From NCBI RefSeq assembly GCF_902148845.1, contig NC_043758.1, forward strand, positions 14,577,177 to 14,641,176: a stretch of DNA of 64,000 nt. Direction: 5' to 3'. The notes under the pieces were generated by a model. It had not been told where the DNA came from. It saw only the letters and a list, made by a program, of their open reading frames with translations, and did not search any database. This document shows, in pieces, positions 59,154-64,000 of the stretch. Source of the DNA: Salarias fasciatus. Its lineage: Eukaryota > Chordata > Actinopteri > Blenniiformes > Blenniidae. The position numbers were made by a program, and so were the translations under genes. Every line of letters begins with the position of its first letter. Position 1 is the stretch's first letter.

Positions 59154-60904
59154 CGGTAGTCTGAGTTCATATGGGGTGACTTTTTCCTTTTACATTGATT
59201 TTCCTCACTATGTATTGTTATTATAATTCCCCGCTTTAATTCGAAATGGCATGATTGTCCTATATATTATAGGAGAAGTCAAAATACACAGTATAAAAGG
59301 AAAAAAAGGTAGCTAGTTAGACTTGTCCTTGCACATTTCAAACATTTAAACTTTTCTTCTTCATGCAAATATATTCAACGAACAAAGACAATGCTGTTAT
59401 TTTGGTATAAAGTGTCACTTCATCTCTCCAATTCATAGCTGTTGTATTATTTAGAGAAGGTCAATTTCACCACATCATTTGGTGATCAGGTGTCATTTGA
59501 TGAAAATGGAGATGCGCTGCCAATATATGATGTTATGAACTGGCTGTGGCTCCCTGATGGAAGAACTAAAGTTCAAAATGTGGGTGAGGTTAAGAGGTCA
59601 CCCTCCAATGAAGAAGTACTCATACTCAAGGAAGAAAAAATCTTTTGGAACTTTGAATCGAAGAAGGTAATTTCTTCTTTTCAGACATCTTTTCTGATTG
59701 CTGATATCAGAAAAGATGTCTCATTGCTGTACAATCATACAGAAAAATAAGACCTTTTTTTTCCTGCAGCCTCCTCGCTCAGTGTGCAGTGAGAGCTGTC
59801 CTCCAGGTACTCGCATATCAAGGAAGAAGGGCCAGCCTGGATGCTGTTTTGACTGCATTCCTTGTTCTGGGGGAAAGATTAGCAATAAGACCAGTGAGTA
59901 CTTTTGTCACTGTTTTTTCCTCCTGTCTCATTCTCGGCAGACTTATGTTGTACAGTAAAAATATAGTTCAGTCTCCTCCCTGTTGTTCAGACTCTGTGGA
60001 GTGCATCAGCTGTCCAGAGGATTTCTGGTCCAGTCCTCAGCGTGACCACTGTGTTCCCAAGAAAACTGAGTTCCTCTCCTATCATGAACCTCTGGGTATC
60101 TGTCTTGCAACAATCTCTCTGCTGGGTACATTCATCAGTGTTGTCGTTCTGGGGATCTTCACGTATCACCACAGGACACCCATGGTCCGTGCCAATAATT
60201 CAGAACTGAGTTTCCTGCTCTTGGTTTCACTCAAGTTGTGTTTTCTTTGCTCACTCCTATTTATTGGAAAACCTGGACTGTGGACGTGCCAACTGAGACA
60301 CGCAGCCTTCGGGATCAGCTTTGTACTTTGTGTCTCTTGTATCCTGGTAAAAACCATGGTGGTTCTGGCAGTTTTTCGAGCATCAAAACCAGGTGGTGAA
60401 GCCATATTGAAGTGGTTTGGTGTGATGCAGCAGAGAGGAACAGTTCTGGTTCTCACTTCCATTCAAGCAGCAATCTGCACAGCTTGGCTTGTCTCCGCCT
60501 CACCATCCCCACATAAAAACACTGAATACCACAATGACAAGATCGTTTATGAGTGTGCTGTTGGATCCACAATAGGTTTTGCAGTGTTACTGGGTTACAT
60601 TGGCTTACTGGCCATCCTCAGTTTTCTGATAGCATTTCTAGCAAGAAATCTCCCAGATAACTTCAACGAGGCCAAACTCATCACTTTCAGCATGCTGATC
60701 TTCTGTGCTGTGTGGGTGGCCTTTGTTCCTGCTTATATCAACTCTCCAGGTAAATATGCAGACGCAGTGGAGGTATTCGCTATACTGGCTTCAAGCTTTG
60801 GCCTCTTGGTGGCGCTGTTTGGACCAAAATGTTACATAATCCTGCTGAGACCAGAGAGGAACACAAAGAAGGCCATCATGGGTCGAGGAGCCACCAAGTC
60901 ATGA
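56459..60904 (+). CDS. OlfC-G: complete V2R-like receptor
   Basis: Exons 56459-56694, 56964-57258, 57351-57437, 57609-57878, 58452-58652, 58753-59022, 59439-59666, 59770-59893 and 59991-60904. They total 2625 nt, 874 residues, with no stop. Signal peptide [20 protein letters not shown]. Exon 2 begins [10 protein letters not shown], sharing FDIL with H rather than FDPP of E and F. Flytrap: [22 protein letters not shown]. Linker CSESC, CCFDC. Seven helices and PKCYIIL. Donors GTTACA and GTCAGA (after 57878 and 58652) are weak. The 97-bp intron before the last exon is open in frame with it, so a retained-intron read-through is possible but would lack the linker phase. Confidence 0.93.
59097..59151. 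repeat. (AAT)n microsatellite in an OlfC-G intron
   Basis: About 18 AAT/ATA units between the exons ending 59022 and starting 59439. Confidence 0.9.
59683..59721. repeat. Perfect intronic hairpin in OlfC-G
   Basis: Arms 59683-59698 (AGACATCTTTTCTGAT) and 59706-59721 are exact inverse copies with a 7-nt loop. They lie 16 bp inside the 103-bp intron after exon 59439-59666. Confidence 0.8.
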
Positions 60905-60962
60905 AAGCAGTTGTTTTAGTAAAATCATCTGTTGCTGTGAATATCATGAATGTCAAATCTAT

Positions 60963-60968
60963 AATAAA
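60963..60968 (+). promoter_or_regulatory. Candidate poly(A) signal of OlfC-G
   Basis: AATAAA 58 bp after the stop codon. Confidence 0.55.
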
Positions 60969-62585
60969 ATGTACAAGTCACTTTAACCAGAATGTATTTC
61001 ACTTTATTCTAGTTGCAAGCTATTTTTCAAAACACTGTTAGTATTTTACCATGGAAGAAAGACTTTTAAAAAAGATCTTTTTCAAATCAAAGAAGACTTT
61101 TTAGGATAGAATCTATTTATTTTAGTTCATAATTTATTTTACTATATTTTATGATTATATTCTCAATAAGTTCAGGCAATGGGACATCCTTTGTTTAAGA
61201 TAATTCAGATGAAAAGATGAAATCAGACTGTATTTCATGTGGCAGGCTGATATGATCTTTAAATATGCTTTTTGATTTTGGCTGTATTTCTTAATCAAAA
61301 GTGTCATTAAAACTCTTTTTATTGATCCACTTTGGATACTTAATTCTTTGTATTTAAAGATTGAAGTGGCCTTGTTGAGGAACTGACACTCGTGGCCTTT
61401 CAGTTGTGGGTGTATTTTACAAAGTTTACAGTTCCTGACATTTTAAATTCGCTTCCAATATCTATTTTCATCCCACCAATAAATTTTGTAAATAGAGTCC
61501 AATATCATCGCCGTATAGTGAAAATATATCATAACTTTTTACAATCTTCATATACTGTACCATCAAATATGATTATAAGAATCATACCTCGATCGAAAAT
61601 ATAAGATAACAAGCACAAACAACAACATGGAGAAAACCCACATCTGCCCAGGAAAACCATGCAAACTCTACACAGAAAGTCAGACTTAAATTTGAGATTG
61701 AAAATGTGAGTTTGGAGTCCTGACAACTGTAACACTGTGCAACCCACATGCTTTATAACACTGTTGGTCTCCTTGAGATACATTTGCTTTCCACCGGACT
61801 CTCACATCATATCAGCCTACGCCAGTCCCTCTGATTTATATTTGTCTATAGATATTTTTTACAGTCAGTAATGTGTGGATGACCAATACATCAGTCGCTA
61901 AATTTCAGTCTTCTATATCTCAGGAGAAGATGGGTTTATCAACCAATTAATAAAAGTATTCACAGTGTAATTTCCCAAGAAAATGTGTTTGTGAATATTC
62001 TGTCTTGTTCATTATAATTACATCGTATTCTACAAATTTTAAGCAATTTTATTCTAATTTAAATAATTTTGTTTTGAAGGCTGTTTGACTGGGCTCATAA
62101 TTGAAGCAACAAAATATGTCATAAAGAGTCAAATTAATCCAGCCCACAAAAACTGTGAAATGTACATACATCAGCCAAAAATGTCCATCAAGTTATTGTT
62201 TTTTTTTGGTTTTTTTTTTGTCTTAGGCTTGAAGGATTCTTCATCTTTTGAGTCTTCGTCGTGGTTTTGGCACACGTGGCTCCACTCCGTCTGACACAGA
62301 ATTCCCTTTAGTATTTCTCACACATTTCCATCATCTCTGTTTTTGTTTTTTTTTTTTGTTTTGTTTTGTTTTTTTAATCCAAGCATCAAACACAACAACA
62401 AAAGAAGAGAAGCACTGAAGTCATTTTTAAAGTTTTATTTATCCAAAATACTCAGTTATATAACATCTGATTTGAATTTCATTTGAATGTGACATTAACG
62501 TTATCAGGGGGATATGTGAGTTTTGTCCTGCCCCCAAAAGCCCAAAGATTCATCAGTGCTGTGGAAGGTTTAACAAGCGGAAAAC
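60969..62585. other. Intergenic region between OlfC-G and OlfC-H
   Basis: AT-rich, with no gene. About 61,635-61,745 holds a degenerate copy of the common fish repeat with AACCATGCAAACTCTACACA. Confidence 0.5.
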
Positions 62586-62619
62586 ATGCAAATCTGATGT
62601 CACAGACCTCCATATAAAG
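62586..62619 (+). promoter_or_regulatory. Octamer and TATA box upstream of OlfC-H
   Basis: A perfect POU octamer ATGCAAAT (62586-62593) lies 19 bp before TATAAAG (62613-62619), itself about 49 bp before the start codon. Function inferred from motif and position. Confidence 0.5.
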
Positions 62620-62667
62620 TAAGTGCTGCTACACAAAAAAAGAGACGAGGGTGAAGGAGCGTAAATT

Positions 62668-64000
62668 ATGGGGCATTTACCCAACACATACTTTGGCTTG
62701 AGTGTTTGCATTGTCTCTGCTTATTTTTTTCCCTTCTCTTTGTGTTTGTCTTCCTCTTCTCCCTCATCTTGTAAATTACAGAAAGATTTTCATCTGAATG
62801 AAATGCACGGACCTGGAGATGTGGTGCTAGGTGGACTGTTTGAAGTCCACTACACATCGGTCCTCCCTGAAAGGACATTCACCTCTAAACCACAACAGCC
62901 CCGCTGCAGTGGGTAAGTTTTACACATGGAGCATCATCAGACAGATGTGAATATTACGATGTTCAGGGCATACATGATGAGAAACCAAGTCATTGTGTTC
63001 AAATCTTTCTGAAGTATGATGGAAAATTGCACTTCTTGATCATTTTGAGAATGTTTTTAATCCATAAAAGACAGTATATTACTTACAGCACATTATGTCT
63101 TTTTTTTCAAAGTAATCTGACACAAGTGACATCTTGCAATCCAGTGACTAATAGTAATGTTTATGTCTCAGTTTTGATATTTTAGGATTTAGACATGCTA
63201 TGACAATGGCCTTTGCTATTGATGAGATCAACAGGAACTCTAACCTGCTGCCAAATGTGACTCTGGGATACAGTATCTTTGACAATTGTGGTACACTTCT
63301 CATGGGACTCAGTGGAGCAATCTCGCTCTCCAGTGGTCAGGAGGAGCAGTTTGAGCTTGTGGAGGACTGTTCAGGGATCCCTCCAATCATTGGGATTGTG
63401 GGTGATCACTATTCAACATTTTCTATTGCCATTTCCAATGTGCTGGGTTTATACAAGATGCCCATTGTGAGTTCAAATTTGTATAATTTCTTGTTTTTGC
63501 AGTACAATACTTGATTTCTTTTAATTAACATTACGTTATGTAAATACTCTGATCTGTATTGGTGAGAATGTTGTATTTAATTAGTTGTGATTTTTCTTGT
63601 AGGTGAGCTATTTTGCCACGTGTTCCTGTCTGAGTGATCGACAGCGGTTTCCAACCTTCTTTAGAACAATTCCAAGTGATGCTTTCCAGGTGAAACACAC
63701 TATATGAGAAAACTGCAAAAAAAAAAGTATGTGCTGCAGGTCTCACAACAAGCTTGTCAAGACAGATGTGTCGTTGGAGCTATTTGTGATTTGACTGGAA
63801 TATGCACATGATAGTTTTAACAGAAGCCGAGTTCAGCACCTTTCTGCATAGTAATCCAATATCGTAAATGTCTCAGGTGCGTGCTATGATTCAGATTTTG
63901 AAGCATTTTGGCTGGACATGGGTCGGCCTGCTGGTCAGTGACGATGATTACGGACTCCACGTTGCCCAGTCCTTCCAGTCGGACCTGCTGCAGGCTGGCG
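62668..64000 (+). CDS. OlfC-H: V2R-like receptor, 5' part (cut by the window end)
   Basis: Exons 62668-62912, 63172-63466, 63603-63689 and 63877 onward, cut at 64000. The ATG opens a signal peptide ([20 protein letters not shown]). The Venus flytrap start has [27 protein letters not shown] and FATC; phases match G. The visible 124 bp of the fourth exon are identical, base for base, to 57609-57732 of OlfC-G, whereas exons 1-3 and the introns differ. Intact as far as seen. Confidence 0.9.

Noticed and set aside
59789-59990. Extension of the last OlfC-G exon through the preceding intron
   Set aside because: The frame is open by chance across a short intron; the linker exon 59770-59893 is in another frame and matches all paralogs when spliced.

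Overview
The window is vertebrate nuclear DNA, almost certainly from a teleost fish. The genes are multi-exon class C GPCRs of the V2R-like (OlfC) olfactory family. The interspersed repeats are typical of teleosts: Rex3 and Rex1 LINEs, hAT MITEs, a DIRS-like element and Gypsy relics. No prokaryotic feature is present. Exon limits were read by hand from GT/GC...AG junctions, reading-frame phase and alignment among the eight paralogs.

Layout. OlfC-A (+, 5' part off the window) ends at 2887. OlfC-B (-, 3833-8921) faces it tail to tail. 9,050-16,000 is repeat-rich (Gypsy relic, unclassified sequence, hAT MITE). OlfC-C (-, 16421-20504) and OlfC-D (-, 34735-38794) are two copies of one segmental duplication. 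They are separated by about 14 kb of nested transposons: two MITEs, a Gypsy fragment, an L1-like LINE tail, a DIRS-like element carrying a nested hAT, and LINE and Rex1 fragments. OlfC-E (+, 40841-45639), F (+, 49428-53232), G (+, 56459-60904) and H (+, from 62668, cut by the window end) form a head-to-tail array of one subfamily. A Rex3 LINE sits between E and F.

The six complete genes assemble without an internal stop into receptors of about 873-994 residues. Each has a signal peptide, a Venus flytrap ligand-binding domain, a nine-cysteine linker and a seven-helix domain ending in a PKCYIIL signature. All eight genes keep part or all of the amino-acid-binding signature known from mGluR, CaSR and T1R relatives, as far as the window shows. 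In fish such receptors act in microvillous olfactory neurons, usually one or few per cell, so these genes work as alternatives rather than as a pathway.

Most notable are: (1) exon structures that differ by subfamily, including OlfC-B, whose seven-helix region is split by two extra introns; (2) a GC-AG intron in OlfC-A; (3) a near-identical C/D tract with sharply diverged edges, as expected from gene conversion; (4) a completely identical visible exon between G and H; (5) a MITE whose empty site can be read in the paralogous duplicate.
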